From the NCBI RefSeq assembly GCF_008087625.1, contig NZ_CP042997.1:10230001-10294000 (forward strand): 64,000 nucleotides of DNA, in the 5' to 3' direction. A program made the position numbers and the translations under genes. This DNA comes from Aquisphaera giovannonii (GTDB lineage Bacteria; Planctomycetota; Planctomycetia; Isosphaerales; Isosphaeraceae). The notes beneath the pieces are model-generated. The model worked only from the letters and a program-made list of their open reading frames with translations. It ran no database searches and had not been told where the DNA came from. Below, piece by piece: positions 31,721-41,163 of this stretch (the first letter of the stretch is position 1; every line of letters starts with the position of its first letter).

Positions 31721-34700
31721 CTACTTCCCGCGCTCCTCGCCCCCGGGGCCCCGGACATCGGCCCGGTCCCGGGGCCCGGCCAGGCCTTCCAGGTAGTCGA
31801 GCAGCGAGGCGAAGTCCTTGACCGTGAGGTTGGCGACGAGCCCCTCGGGCATGACCGACTTGGCCAGCGTCTTGCGGTCCTCGACGTCCCCCGCGGGGAT
31901 GGTCTTCTCCTGGGCGCTGACGTTGCGGACGGTCAGGGCCTCCGGCGTCTCCCGGACGACGAAGCCCTCGAAGACGGTGCCGTCGTTGAGGGCGAACACC
32001 TGCGTCGCGTAGCCCTTGGCGATGTTCTTGCTCGGGGAGAGGACCTGCTCGGCGAGCTCCCGGCGCTTGTAGGTCTTCGAGACCTCCGCGAGCGACGGGC
32101 CCTTGGCCGGCTCGTCGCGGCGGACGGTGTGGCAGGTGACGCAGCTCAGCTCCGTGAAGAGCCGCTCGCCCCGGCGGGGGTCGCCGTGGGTCCTGGGCAT
32201 CGCGTCCAGCACCTCGGCCATCGCGAGCGTGCCGATCCTCGGCTCGAGGGAGCCGGGCGCGGGCGCCTTCGCGGCCTCGTAGAGCCGCACCTTCTGCACC
32301 GTCCAGGGCGCGCCGTCGGCGGCCGGCTCGGTCAGCGTCACGCGGACGGCCTTCGCCGCGACGGGCTTCGCCGGCGCGACCCGGAGCGTGGGGCCGTCCC
32401 CCCTGCCCTCGGCGATCGCCGGCCCCCACGTCTTGCCGTCGGCCGACGCCTCGACCCGGTACCCACGCGGGTGGGTCGCCGGCCCGAAGCCGCCGGCGCG
32501 GGACTCGATCACGATCTCGCCGAGCGCCGCCGGGCGGGGCATCTCCACGGCGTACCACATGCCGGGCTTCTGGGGCTCGCCCGAGTCCCAGCCGATGAAC
32601 CCGGTCCCGTTGATGCCGAAGTGGGCGAACTCGGCGTTCTGGCTGGCCGAGACCTTCCAGTCCGGCCGGTATCGCAACGCCCCCGGGAGGCTCGCCTCCA
32701 GCTCGGCGGGCGTCCACGGGAAGCTCCGCCCCTTGCTCGCCGCGCGGGCCTGCGCCACCTCCGCCGGGGTGACGACCGACGCCGAGTTGCCGAACGCGTT
32801 GCGGACGTACGAGACGGCCGACGCGATCCACTCGTCGTCGTTCGTCCCCATCGGGGCCATCAGCGAGGGGTACGTCTTCCCCCCCACCGGCCCGATCAGG
32901 CCGCTGAGCACGACGTTCACCGGGTAGTCCCGATGCCCGAGCACGCGGGGCGAGCCCGCCAGCGGCGGCGCCATCGTCGTCCCCTCCGGCGCCCCGGCGA
33001 GCGGCGCGCCGCGGCCGTCCGGCCCGTGGCAACTGATGCACAATTCCTTGTAGATCGCCGAGCCCCGCTCCAGCAATCTGCGCTGGTCGGCCGTGAAGCG
33101 GAAGCCCGCGAACTCGTCACGGTTGCCGGGCTGCTGGAGCAGCCGCGGGCCGATCTCGCGGACCCCGCGGGATTGACTCTTCTGCGAGGTCGAGCGGATG
33201 ACGGCCGCCGCCTCGGGCACCTTCAGGTGGTGCAGGGTCAGCAGGGCCTGCACGGCGACGCTCGGATCCGGGTCGGCCGCGAGGGCCCGGACGTTGGACG
33301 CGAGGGATTTGTCCCCGGCCTTGTGGAGCGACTCGCTCAGCCGGGCCCCCTGGATGCGCATCCGGGGGTCGTCGCTCGCGATCGCCGCGCGGACGAGGCC
33401 GGCGTCGAGGGCGCCCAGCCCTTCGAGCGTCCAGAGCGCGTGGACGCGGGCCAGCCGATTCCCGGAGTTACCGGCCATCTCCCGGAGCGCCGGGACGACC
33501 GACCGCTCCTGCCGCAGGACGAGCAGCCGCTGCGCCGTGTCGCGCCACCAGCCGTTGGGGTGCTCCAGGTGCCGGACCAGCTCCGCGGGCGACTCGTCGA
33601 ACATCCTGGGGCGGGTGCGGTCGGGCTCCATCCCGTCGTACCGCAGCCGCCAGATGCGGCCGCGCCGGGTGATCCTGTCCATCCCGTACTGCTTCACCTT
33701 CTCGCGGAGGTAGGAGCCCTCGTCGACCCACGCCCCCTCCTGGATGATGCCCCGGTACATGTCCACGATGTACATCGTGCCGTCCGGGGCGGTGGCCATG
33801 TTCACGGGCCGGAAGAGCGGGTCGGTCGAGCGGATGAACTCCGACTTCGGGTGGGCGTTGTGGAGCTTCGCGACGCCGTCGGTGACGACCCGCCTGGCGC
33901 GGCGGACGATCCGCGCGACGGGCTCGCCGAAGAACCAGTCGCCGACGAGCTCCGCCGGGAGGCGATGGCCGCGGAAGACGTCCTCGCCCGCGACGGCCGT
34001 GAAGTGGTTCAGGGAGCCCCCGGGCTGCCGGACGCGGCCCATGCCCCCCTGGAAGTCGGCCAGGCCCAGCGGCTCGCCGTAGGGGACGCGGAAGTCCTCC
34101 TCGACCTCGTCGGGCAGGCTGAACGAGCCGTAGTGGATGGGGACCTGGAAGTTGGTCGGGCCGACCTCGCCGCCCGCGTCGACCCACATCATCTGGCCGT
34201 CGTCGGACATCGTCAGCCCCCACTGGCCGCCGTTGGCGCCGGTCGGCTCGCGGAGGACCTTGCCGCCGGGCGTCCAGCGGATGCGGAAGGCGTTGTACGT
34301 GGTGTAGATCCAGTTATCCAGGCCCCAGACCATGCCGCTCTGCTGGTGCTCCAGGTTCCCCCGCCGGCCGGCCCCCTTGAAGAACAGCTCCTTCCTGTCG
34401 CTCTTGCCGTCGCCGTCGGTGTCGATGTACCGGAAGACGTCGTCGGCGTCCGTCTCCATCGAGACGACGCTGTCCCGGTCCCAGGGCAGGACGAACCGCG
34501 GCAGGACGAGGCCGTCGATGAAGACCGTGTGCCGCTCGTAGACCCCGTCGCCGTCGAGGTCCTCGTGGCGCGAGACGCGGCTGATCGGCGCCTTCTCGTC
34601 CTTGCCGTCGATGTCCTGCATGTACGACCGCATCTCGGCGACGTACATCCGGCCGTTGCCGTCGAAGGCGATGGCCACGGGCTCCTGGACGTCGGGCTCG

Positions 34701-35506
34701 CCCAGGACCAGCTCCATCCGATACCCCGGCTGCATGAGGAAGCGGCCGGCCTCCTCCCGCGCCGACACCGGCTTCACGGGGGCCTTCGGCGAGAGGTCGG
34801 CCCCCTTGGCGATCTCCGACCGGATGCGGTCGCTCGGCCCCCCCTGCGCCGGGGGCGGCCCGCGGAACCGGACCACCGGCCAGGCCGTCGCCAGCCCCGC
34901 GGCCAGGGCCTGCGCGTCGAGCTTGCCGGCGCGGCCGCGGTCCCAGCGGTCGAACCAGGCGCCGAACGTCTGCCGCAGCTCGTCCCGGGTGAGCGCCCCG
35001 TCCTTGTCCACGTCCGCCGCCGAGAAGACCCCCGGCGCGAGGAACGCCGACGGCCCGAAGCCCTGCCCGGGCCCCGGCAGCAGGCCCTCGAACCGCGTGG
35101 CGAAGACGTCCGACGACAGCGTGCCGGCCTTCGCGACGTCGAGCCGGTCGTACCAGTCATCCGCCAGAGCGAGGAATTCCCCCCGCGACAGGGCCCCGTC
35201 CCCGTCCTTGTCCCCGCGCCCGATCATCACCGGCGGCAGGACCTCCCCCGGCGCGAACGGCGGCCGGGCGTTCGGCCCCCCGGCCGCCTTCTTGCTCGCG
35301 GGCTTGCCCTTCGCCACCGGGCCGTCCCCGGCCGGGCCCCGCCGGCCCTGCCCCTGCCCGAGGGCGCGGCCACCCGCCGCGGCGAGGACCACGGCCATGC
35401 ACGACAACCCGAGGGCCAACGCGCCGCGAATCGCGCGCGAACGGACCGGGGCGATCCCCACCCAGACGGACTCGGGGCGGCGGCCCCGCTCAGGACGCAG
35501 CTTCAT
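31721..35506 (-). CDS. PVC-type cytochrome c membrane-bound dehydrogenase with EF-hands
   Basis: The gene encodes 1261 residues. An N-terminal membrane/signal segment (~28-52) is followed by two or more EF-hand loops (DKDGDGALSRGE, DVDKDGALTRDE; ~95-200). A beta-propeller of the planctomycete 'putative membrane-bound dehydrogenase' type is at ~255-640, and HEAT-like repeats at ~640-790. The first c-heme site is C823-ISC-H827 (ELCISCHGPDG). An F5/8C-type discoidin sandwich is at ~930-1090, and the second c-heme site is C1122-VTC-H1126, ending with the PVC-specific C-terminal heme domain. It is probably a periplasmic oxidoreductase using sugars or alcohols. It converges on alsS with only 28 bases between stops. 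Confidence 0.9.
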   Translation of the reverse strand: MKLRPERGRRPESVWVGIAPVRSRAIRGALALGLSCMAVVLAAAGGRALGQGQGRRGPAGDGPVAKGKPASKKAAGGPNARPPFAPGEVLPPVMIGRGDKDGDGALSRGEFLALADDWYDRLDVAKAGTLSSDVFATRFEGLLPGPGQGFGPSAFLAPGVFSAADVDKDGALTRDELRQTFGAWFDRWDRGRAGKLDAQALAAGLATAWPVVRFRGPPPAQGGPSDRIRSEIAKGADLSPKAPVKPVSAREEAGRFLMQPGYRMELVLGEPDVQEPVAIAFDGNGRMYVAEMRSYMQDIDGKDEKAPISRVSRHEDLDGDGVYERHTVFIDGLVLPRFVLPWDRDSVVSMETDADDVFRYIDTDGDGKSDRKELFFKGAGRRGNLEHQQSGMVWGLDNWIYTTYNAFRIRWTPGGKVLREPTGANGGQWGLTMSDDGQMMWVDAGGEVGPTNFQVPIHYGSFSLPDEVEEDFRVPYGEPLGLADFQGGMGRVRQPGGSLNHFTAVAGEDVFRGHRLPAELVGDWFFGEPVARIVRRARRVVTDGVAKLHNAHPKSEFIRSTDPLFRPVNMATAPDGTMYIVDMYRGIIQEGAWVDEGSYLREKVKQYGMDRITRRGRIWRLRYDGMEPDRTRPRMFDESPAELVRHLEHPNGWWRDTAQRLLVLRQERSVVPALREMAGNSGNRLARVHALWTLEGLGALDAGLVRAAIASDDPRMRIQGARLSESLHKAGDKSLASNVRALAADPDPSVAVQALLTLHHLKVPEAAAVIRSTSQKSQSRGVREIGPRLLQQPGNRDEFAGFRFTADQRRLLERGSAIYKELCISCHGPDGRGAPLAGAPEGTTMAPPLAGSPRVLGHRDYPVNVVLSGLIGPVGGKTYPSLMAPMGTNDDEWIASAVSYVRNAFGNSASVVTPAEVAQARAASKGRSFPWTPAELEASLPGALRYRPDWKVSASQNAEFAHFGINGTGFIGWDSGEPQKPGMWYAVEMPRPAALGEIVIESRAGGFGPATHPRGYRVEASADGKTWGPAIAEGRGDGPTLRVAPAKPVAAKAVRVTLTEPAADGAPWTVQKVRLYEAAKAPAPGSLEPRIGTLAMAEVLDAMPRTHGDPRRGERLFTELSCVTCHTVRRDEPAKGPSLAEVSKTYKRRELAEQVLSPSKNIAKGYATQVFALNDGTVFEGFVVRETPEALTVRNVSAQEKTIPAGDVEDRKTLAKSVMPEGLVANLTVKDFASLLDYLEGLAGPRDRADVRGPGGEERGK

Positions 35507-35656
35507 AAGGATCTATGCCCCTCGTATCGACCCCGGGCGGATTTGGACGACCTCGCCAATATAGGGGCGGCATCGCCGCCGCATCAACGAGTTTCCGCGC
35601 CCGGAATCCCGGGATCGCAAGGCACAGCCACCTTCAAGAGCCGATCCGTGATGATG

Positions 35657-35835
35657 TGATCGATTTTTGTAGGGTGCGTCAAGCGGAGCGCGGACGCACC
35701 GGATCGCCGTGTCATGCGGAGCGAGCGGGGACGCGGAGGGCCCCGGGCCTCGCATGAGTGTGGGGCCCGAGCCCCTCGTGATGACGAGCCGATCCGGTGC
35801 GTCCGCGCTCCGCTTGACGCACCCTACATAGATCA
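35657..35835. repeat. Large inverted repeat (family F), copy 1
   Basis: Two 37-base perfect arms beginning GTAGGGTGCGTCAAGCGGAG (35669-35705) and ending ...TTGACGCACCCTAC (35791-35827) flank an ~85-base centre; weaker pairing (TGATC/GATCA) extends to 35657 and 35835. A shorter relative with the same GGTGCG...CGCACC ends is at 57413-57551. The gap around it (35507-36093) contains no recognised gene; this region is the likely promoter area of the divergent dehydrogenase and TolC-like genes. Confidence 0.85.
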
Positions 35836-36093
35836 CATTGGATGATGAAGTGCGTCAACTCGTCGGGGCCGAGGCCCTGTCGCCGGGACGGGCGTCGTCC
35901 GTCCGAGCCTCCATGCGACGTTCGGGACGAGGAGACGCTGTTCGTCTCCGCGAGACCGTCACAACCGCGCCAAACCTCCCCCGCGTCACGCGTCCCGCGT
36001 CCGCGCCCTGATCCGCCCGACCACGGGGGTCCGATCGTAGGGGATAAGGCCCGGACGGATTTCGGGCCCTCTCGACCCAGGAGGGGGGAGACC

Positions 36094-37617
36094 GTGTCGC
36101 GAGCGCGACGGCGAAGGGCTGGGCATGTCGCATGCCTGGCGATGGCGGCAGCGGCGTCGATCGCCCTCGCGATCGGAACGCCCGGCGCGGTGGTCGCGGG
36201 GGAGACCTTGCAGGACGCGTGGGCGATCGCACTGGGGTCCAACCAGGGCCTGCAGGCCTCGCAGGCCGGGGCGGCCTCGGCCCGCCAGGGGGTCGCGGCG
36301 GCCCGGGCGGAGCGCGTGCCGACGGTCACCACGACCAACGCCTACACCTGGCTGAACACCACCCCGACGTTCAAGACGAGCCTCGCCCTGCCCGGGGCCT
36401 CGACGCCGATCAACTTCTCGTTCCCCTTCGCGAATCGCGACTTCTTCTTCTCGTCCACGCTCATGAACATCCCGCTCTACGCGGGCGGGCGGATCGCCTC
36501 GGGGATCGACGCCGCCGGCGCGCAGGCGACCGCGGCGAGGGCGGAGGAGACCACCGCGGCGCAGGATCTCAAGCTGGACGTCGCCCAGGCATACCTGAAC
36601 ATCCTCCGCGTCGAGAAGCTGCTGCTCCTGGCGCAGACCAACGTCACGAGCCTGGAATCCCACCAGCGCGACGTGAGCAACCTCTTCCGCGAGGGCGTGG
36701 CCAGGCGCACGGACCTGCTTTCCTCCCAGGTCTCCCTGGCCCGCGCCCGGCAGCGGGTCATCCAGGCGACGAACGACCGCGACGTGGCCCGCGCCTCGTA
36801 CAACCGCCTCCTGGGCCGGCCGCTCACCGACCCCGCGAGCCTCCAGGAGATGGCGATCCGGAGCGACGCCGCGATCGACCGGACTTCGGGCGGTCGCGGC
36901 CCGGAGCCCTCCGGCGAGCGCGACGGCGTGCGGCGCACCGCGGCGGGCGTCGAGGACTCGGCCGCGAGCAAGCTGCCCAGCGCCCTGCCGCCCGCGCCGT
37001 CGGCCGCCCCGCCCGCCGGGGATACGGCGGCCGCCCCGGGCCCGGCGCAGGACGCGGAGATCGAGCGGCTCACGGCGATCGCCCTGTCCAGCCGCTCGGA
37101 GCTCGCGTCCCTGGCCGGCCAGGCGCAGGCGTACGCCGCCCAGGCCCGCGTGGCGGAGTCGGTCAGGAAGCCGCAGGTCGGCCTCGTCGGCGGGTTCACG
37201 TACCTCGAGAACGACCACCTCACCCGCAACGACTACTGGTCCGGCTCGTTCGCCGCGTCGTGGCTCCTCTGCGACGGCGGCCGCTCGAGCCGCCGGGCGG
37301 AGTCGCTCCGCCTCAAGGAGGCCCAGTCGCTGAAGCAGCGGAGCGAGGCCGCATCCCGGATCGCGCTGTCGGTCCGCTCCACCTGGCTCTCGCTCCAGAG
37401 CGCCCGCTCCGCCCTGGCCGTCGCACGCTCGGCGACGCGCCAGGCCGACGAGAACCTCCGCGAGACCCGCGACCGGTACCGCGAGCAGGTCGTCAACAAC
37501 ACCGAGGTCCTCGACGCCGAGACCCTCCGCCTCCAGACCTACACCGACTACTACAACGCCTTCTACGCCGTCCTCCTGGAGCAGTTCCGCCTCCGCCGGG
37601 CCCTCTGCGCCCTATAA
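36094..37617 (+). CDS. Outer-membrane efflux protein, TolC-like
   Basis: The protein is 507 residues. A signal peptide (residues ~1-35, with SRARRRR then an Ala-rich core ending VVAG) is followed by the outer-membrane factor fold: ETLQDAWAIALGSNQGLQAS at the start, two long coiled-coil halves (for example ATAARAEETTAAQDLKLDVA and RARQRVIQATNDRDVARASY) and a C-terminal RDRYREQVVNNTEVLDAETL helix. A Pro/Ala-rich insertion at ~285-320 separates the halves. It would form the exit duct of a tripartite pump or type I secretion system; the EmrA/EmrB pair at 41-44 kb is a plausible partner. The GTG start at 36094 was chosen because AGGAGGGGGGAG precedes it; the frame is open from 35842. Confidence 0.9.
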   Translation: MSRARRRRAGHVACLAMAAAASIALAIGTPGAVVAGETLQDAWAIALGSNQGLQASQAGAASARQGVAAARAERVPTVTTTNAYTWLNTTPTFKTSLALPGASTPINFSFPFANRDFFFSSTLMNIPLYAGGRIASGIDAAGAQATAARAEETTAAQDLKLDVAQAYLNILRVEKLLLLAQTNVTSLESHQRDVSNLFREGVARRTDLLSSQVSLARARQRVIQATNDRDVARASYNRLLGRPLTDPASLQEMAIRSDAAIDRTSGGRGPEPSGERDGVRRTAAGVEDSAASKLPSALPPAPSAAPPAGDTAAAPGPAQDAEIERLTAIALSSRSELASLAGQAQAYAAQARVAESVRKPQVGLVGGFTYLENDHLTRNDYWSGSFAASWLLCDGGRSSRRAESLRLKEAQSLKQRSEAASRIALSVRSTWLSLQSARSALAVARSATRQADENLRETRDRYREQVVNNTEVLDAETLRLQTYTDYYNAFYAVLLEQFRLRRALCAL

Positions 37618-37621
37618 AAGG

Positions 37622-37668
37622 GACTCACCACCGAGGCACAGAGGACACGGAGAAGAGAGGACCGAGAA
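37622..37668. repeat. Family G repeat (GAGGCACAGAGGACACGGAG), single arm
   Basis: ACCGAGGCACAGAGGACACG and the following GGAGAAGAGAGG start four bases after the TolC-like stop codon. The same sequence in both orientations brackets 40961-41160. The motif recurs in many bacterial genomes as an intergenic repeat. Confidence 0.7.
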
Positions 37669-37851
37669 GGGAGGACGATCGACTCGAGCGCATGAAGAAT
37701 GCGCTTCGCACACCCATCGCAGGAGGCCGCTCCCGCCGCCGAAAGAGCGGGTCGGGGCCGGCGCTCTTGTCCGCGGCACGTCATGACCCATATATTCTCC
37801 CGCCATGGCTCAAGGCCACATCTCCGGGTCGGGATGCGATGGGAGGGCGAC

Positions 37852-39189
37852 ATGCAGCACGTCAGCACCGTCCATCAGGGTTGGCCGATTGCAAAGCTGC
37901 GGTTCCATCCCAGCGAGCGCCTGCTGGCGAGCGTCGCCGGCCCCCACGCCGAGGTCGCCATCTGGACGTGGGATGAGTCGGGCAGCCTGAGCCGTCTGGC
38001 TTCCCTCAGACCGGCGGGGGAGACGAGGGTCGCCGATGTCGCCTGGCATCCGCGTGAGAACCTGCTCGCCCTGGTTGGCGGTGGCCGGGCGATCGAACTA
38101 TGGTCCGAGGGCCGCCTGTCGAGTACCCTGGGCCAACACCCGGTCCCGGGCCGGGTGAGAGAGCACCTCACCGGCACCTGGGCGGGCGGCAAGTTCGAGC
38201 CCCGGCTCTACACCGAGCGGATCCCCGTTGACGGGCAAGGATATTCCGCAGCCGTCTTCTCCTCGTCCGGCGATCGCCTCGCCGCCAGCCCGTTCGGCCA
38301 TGATCCGCACGGCGACGAGCCCACGGAAGTTTACGATGTTGCCTCCGGGACGCTGGTCGATTCCTTCTGGCGAAGTGACTCGTCCCTGGTCCTGCACCCC
38401 GAAGGGGAAATCATCGCCACCCTTTCCAGCAATCAGGGTGCGACCGCCGTCCGATTCGGCCTGCTCGGCGATACCTTCCAGGGCTACGACGCCCAGCTGA
38501 ACGTCATCGTCGATGGCTACGATCGACTGGTCTTCAGCTCGCACGGCGACGCGTTCGCCGTCATGGGTCACTCCTACCGAGTCGGCTTCCGGATCTACGA
38601 GTTCCCTTCATGCCGGCTCCTCTTCGAGCTGGACTTCGAGACTTTGGAGGAGATGTGGGCCCACCTGTGGCAGGAGTATCGTGATTCGCTGGCCTTTACC
38701 GCGCGGCCGGATGGCAGATACCCCTACGAATTCATCGCCAAGCTTTGGACAGTGAAGGATCGATTGAGCTTCCACCCGGGAGGGCACACGCTCCTGATCG
38801 GAACGATGAAGGGCCACGTGGTGGGCGTTGATCCTGACGACACCTCGAAGCCCGCGGGCGTCTGGACGTGCCACGACGGGCCCCTGCTCGCTCTTGATGT
38901 ATCCGCATATCATTGCGTGCTGGCAACCGCCCGCTTCGACGGCGAGCTCAAGCTCTGGAACCTTAACGGTGCGCCGCTACCGGCTCCCTGCGGCAAGCCG
39001 ATGACCGAGGCCTTCCTTCGGACGTTCCAGCCAATCGACTCGGCGGCCCCCGAGGAGCAATTCCGCACGACCGACGGCCGGAGGTGGTACAACCTCGAGA
39101 CCATCGGTGAGGAGGAACTGGACGACGACGCGCCGCCGTGGGCTCAGATCGCCAGATGGATGCGCCGGGCAGACGGCCCCGAGGCTTGA
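37852..39189 (+). CDS. WD40-like beta-propeller protein
   Basis: The gene encodes 445 residues without a signal peptide or membrane helix, so it is probably cytoplasmic. Repeating units of four strands end in W-related dipeptides and contain FHP(S/G)..LLA, WHPRENLLALVGGG, FSSSGDRLAAS, FHPGGHTLLIGT and LATARFDGELKLWNLNG, typical of degenerate WD40 blades; about seven can be traced. Such propellers act as protein-interaction platforms. Start ATG 37852 has GGGAGGG upstream; an alternative ATG at 37834 would add six residues. Codon use is less GC-biased at third positions than in most neighbours (for example GTTTACGATGTTGCC), suggesting a different history. The function is unknown. Confidence 0.75.
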   Translation: MQHVSTVHQGWPIAKLRFHPSERLLASVAGPHAEVAIWTWDESGSLSRLASLRPAGETRVADVAWHPRENLLALVGGGRAIELWSEGRLSSTLGQHPVPGRVREHLTGTWAGGKFEPRLYTERIPVDGQGYSAAVFSSSGDRLAASPFGHDPHGDEPTEVYDVASGTLVDSFWRSDSSLVLHPEGEIIATLSSNQGATAVRFGLLGDTFQGYDAQLNVIVDGYDRLVFSSHGDAFAVMGHSYRVGFRIYEFPSCRLLFELDFETLEEMWAHLWQEYRDSLAFTARPDGRYPYEFIAKLWTVKDRLSFHPGGHTLLIGTMKGHVVGVDPDDTSKPAGVWTCHDGPLLALDVSAYHCVLATARFDGELKLWNLNGAPLPAPCGKPMTEAFLRTFQPIDSAAPEEQFRTTDGRRWYNLETIGEEELDDDAPPWAQIARWMRRADGPEA

Positions 39190-39407
39190 TAGCGCCCTCG
39201 TGAGAGCCGGCTCCCTCCCGCGACCGTGTGGGCTTCGGCCTGCGGAATGAACGGCCGCAGCCGGCTCCCACCGCAGGCGTGAGAGCCGCCCCCTTGTTCG
39301 GCCGCGAATGCCCCCTTACAGTGCGTCCATGGCGAGGCCGGCCTCGCCCCGACCGGACGCATCGAGCCGTGCGCGTCCCTGAATCCCGCCCGGAGAGGCA
39401 GACACCC

Positions 39408-40967
39408 ATGAGACATCTCGTCACGCGCACTTGCGCCCTCGCGGCGATTGCGGTCGGGTTCGCGACGGGCGGGCCCACCGGGGCCGCCGAAGGCCCGTCG
39501 ACCGGCAAGGTCCAGCCGGCGGACGACATGGTGTTGAACTATCACCTGATGCACCCGGGGGGCCCCAGCCTGCCCGGCGACGTGAATGCGGCCTACTACC
39601 TCGACGGCGTCTATCACCTGCACTACATCCTGGCGCATCCGTGGAAGGACAAGGGGTCGTTCTCCTTCATCCACGTCACCAGCCCGGACATGCTGCACTG
39701 GACCTGGCAGGCGACGAAGCTCCAGCCGTCGTTCACCGGCCACGGCATGTTCAGCGGCACCGGGTTCCTGACGAAGGAGGGGAAGCCCGCGGCGATCTAC
39801 CACGGCCAGGGGTCGGGCCGGAACCAGATCGCCGTCGCCAAGGACCGCGGCCTCTCGGCCTGGGAGAAGCCCTACCCGGTGGACGTCCGCAACGCCGACG
39901 GCACCGAGGCGAAGATCAACCACTGGGACCCCGACTGCTTCCTCATCGGCGACACGTACTACGCGATCTCCGGCGGCACGAACCCGCCCCTGATGAAGTC
40001 GAAGGACCTGAAGACCTGGACTTATGTGGGCCCCTTCCTGCACCACGACACCCCGGACGTGGCCGTCGGCGAGGACATCTCCTGCCCGAACTTCTTCAAG
40101 ATCGGTGACAAATGGATGCTCCTCTGCATCAGCCACAACCTCGGCTGCCGGTATTACCTCGGCGACTGGGACGCGAAGGCGGAGCAGTTCGTCCCTGAAA
40201 AGCAGGGCCGCATGAACTTCCGCCGCGAGGACCAGAACCTCTTCGGCCCGCCCTGGCGCGTGGACTTCTTCGCCCCGGAGAGCGTCCTCACGCCGGACGG
40301 CCGGCGCGTGATGTGGGCGTGGCTGGCGTGCCTGGGGAAGGATGACGGCACGATGGACGACCGGACGATCGAGTCCCTGCCCCGCGAGCTGAGCCTCCCC
40401 GCCGACGGCGTCCTCCGCATCAGGCCGCTCCGCGAACTCGAGGCCCTGCGCCGCGACCAAGCGGCCCAGCACGACGTCACGATCGACAGGCCCACCGGCG
40501 ACGTCCGCGCGAAGGCCGCCCCCGCCGGCAAGGTCCTCACCACGCTCCCCGGCGACTCCGCGGAGATCCGGATCACGGTCGCGCGCGACCAGGCCGAGCG
40601 GAAGCTCTTCGGCTTCGTCCTCTTCGGAGGCCCGTCGGGCGGCGGCCTGCCGGTCCTCCTCCGCCCGGAGAACGGGACCCTCCGCGTGGGCACCGCCGAG
40701 GCCCCCTTCTCCGTCGCCGACCTGCCCCCGGGCGAGGACCTCACTCTCCGCATCTTCGTGGACAAGTACCTCGTCGAGGTCTTCGCCAACGACCGCCAGG
40801 CGATGATCGCCTCGTACGCGGACTACCGCGGCAAGGCCACGCTCACCGGCTTCACCGTCGGCTCGCCGACCACCATCAAGACCCTGGAGACCTGGAGGCT
40901 CGAACCGACCAACCAGGGCTTCCTCGAGGCCCGCAAGAGCCGCGTGTGGGAACCAGGAAGGGACTAA
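39408..40967 (+). CDS. Secreted glycoside hydrolase family 32 (fructan/levan-type) enzyme
   Basis: The protein is 519 residues with a signal peptide (1-~27). The five-bladed GH32 propeller is recognised by NAAYYLDGVYHLHYI after GDVN (the position of the NDPNG nucleophile block), SFIHVTSPDMLHW, HWDPDCFLIGD (the RDP block) and GEDISCPNFFKI (the E-C acid/base block). A C-terminal beta-sandwich ends with TLRIFVDKYLVEVFANDRQA, also typical. GH32 enzymes hydrolyse beta-fructosides such as levan, inulin or sucrose. The altered first motif is usual for the planctomycete subgroup, whose specificity is untested. Its stop codon lies inside a family G repeat arm. Confidence 0.88.
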   Translation: MRHLVTRTCALAAIAVGFATGGPTGAAEGPSTGKVQPADDMVLNYHLMHPGGPSLPGDVNAAYYLDGVYHLHYILAHPWKDKGSFSFIHVTSPDMLHWTWQATKLQPSFTGHGMFSGTGFLTKEGKPAAIYHGQGSGRNQIAVAKDRGLSAWEKPYPVDVRNADGTEAKINHWDPDCFLIGDTYYAISGGTNPPLMKSKDLKTWTYVGPFLHHDTPDVAVGEDISCPNFFKIGDKWMLLCISHNLGCRYYLGDWDAKAEQFVPEKQGRMNFRREDQNLFGPPWRVDFFAPESVLTPDGRRVMWAWLACLGKDDGTMDDRTIESLPRELSLPADGVLRIRPLRELEALRRDQAAQHDVTIDRPTGDVRAKAAPAGKVLTTLPGDSAEIRITVARDQAERKLFGFVLFGGPSGGGLPVLLRPENGTLRVGTAEAPFSVADLPPGEDLTLRIFVDKYLVEVFANDRQAMIASYADYRGKATLTGFTVGSPTTIKTLETWRLEPTNQGFLEARKSRVWEPGRD

Positions 40968-41160
40968 CCACGGAGGCACAGAGGGTACAGGGAAGAAGGG
41001 GAAGAGAGTTCAGGGTGGGGAGGGGATAGGTCAGGCTGGAGGGATACCCATCAGAGTTCTTGATCGTTGTTTGATCGGGCACGGATAGGCTCCTGGGCCC
41101 TCCCCTGTTCTTCTCTTTTCGGTCTTCTCTGTGTCCTCTGTGCCTCTGTGGTTAGTCCGT
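40961..41160. repeat. Family G inverted repeat between convergent genes
   Basis: The left arm GGACTAACCACGGAGGCACA begins over the GH32 stop codon (about 40961-41009). The right arm ...CTCTGTGCCTCTGTGGTTAG (about 41108-41158) ends six bases before the MFS stop codon. The two arms pair imperfectly over ~45 bases. Because it fills the gap between convergent stops it may act as a bidirectional transcription terminator; that role is inferred from position only. Confidence 0.7.
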
Positions 41161-41163
41161 CCG

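Noticed and set aside
32129-35659. A 1176-codon open frame on the plus strand opposite the PVC dehydrogenase
   Set aside because: It has no recognisable domains and a composition typical of antisense translation; the minus-strand gene has clear heme, EF-hand and propeller motifs.
35842-36093. An upstream ATG start for the TolC-like protein
   Set aside because: It would bury the signal peptide behind 84 Arg/Pro-rich residues; GTG 36094 has a strong ribosome site and starts at the signal.
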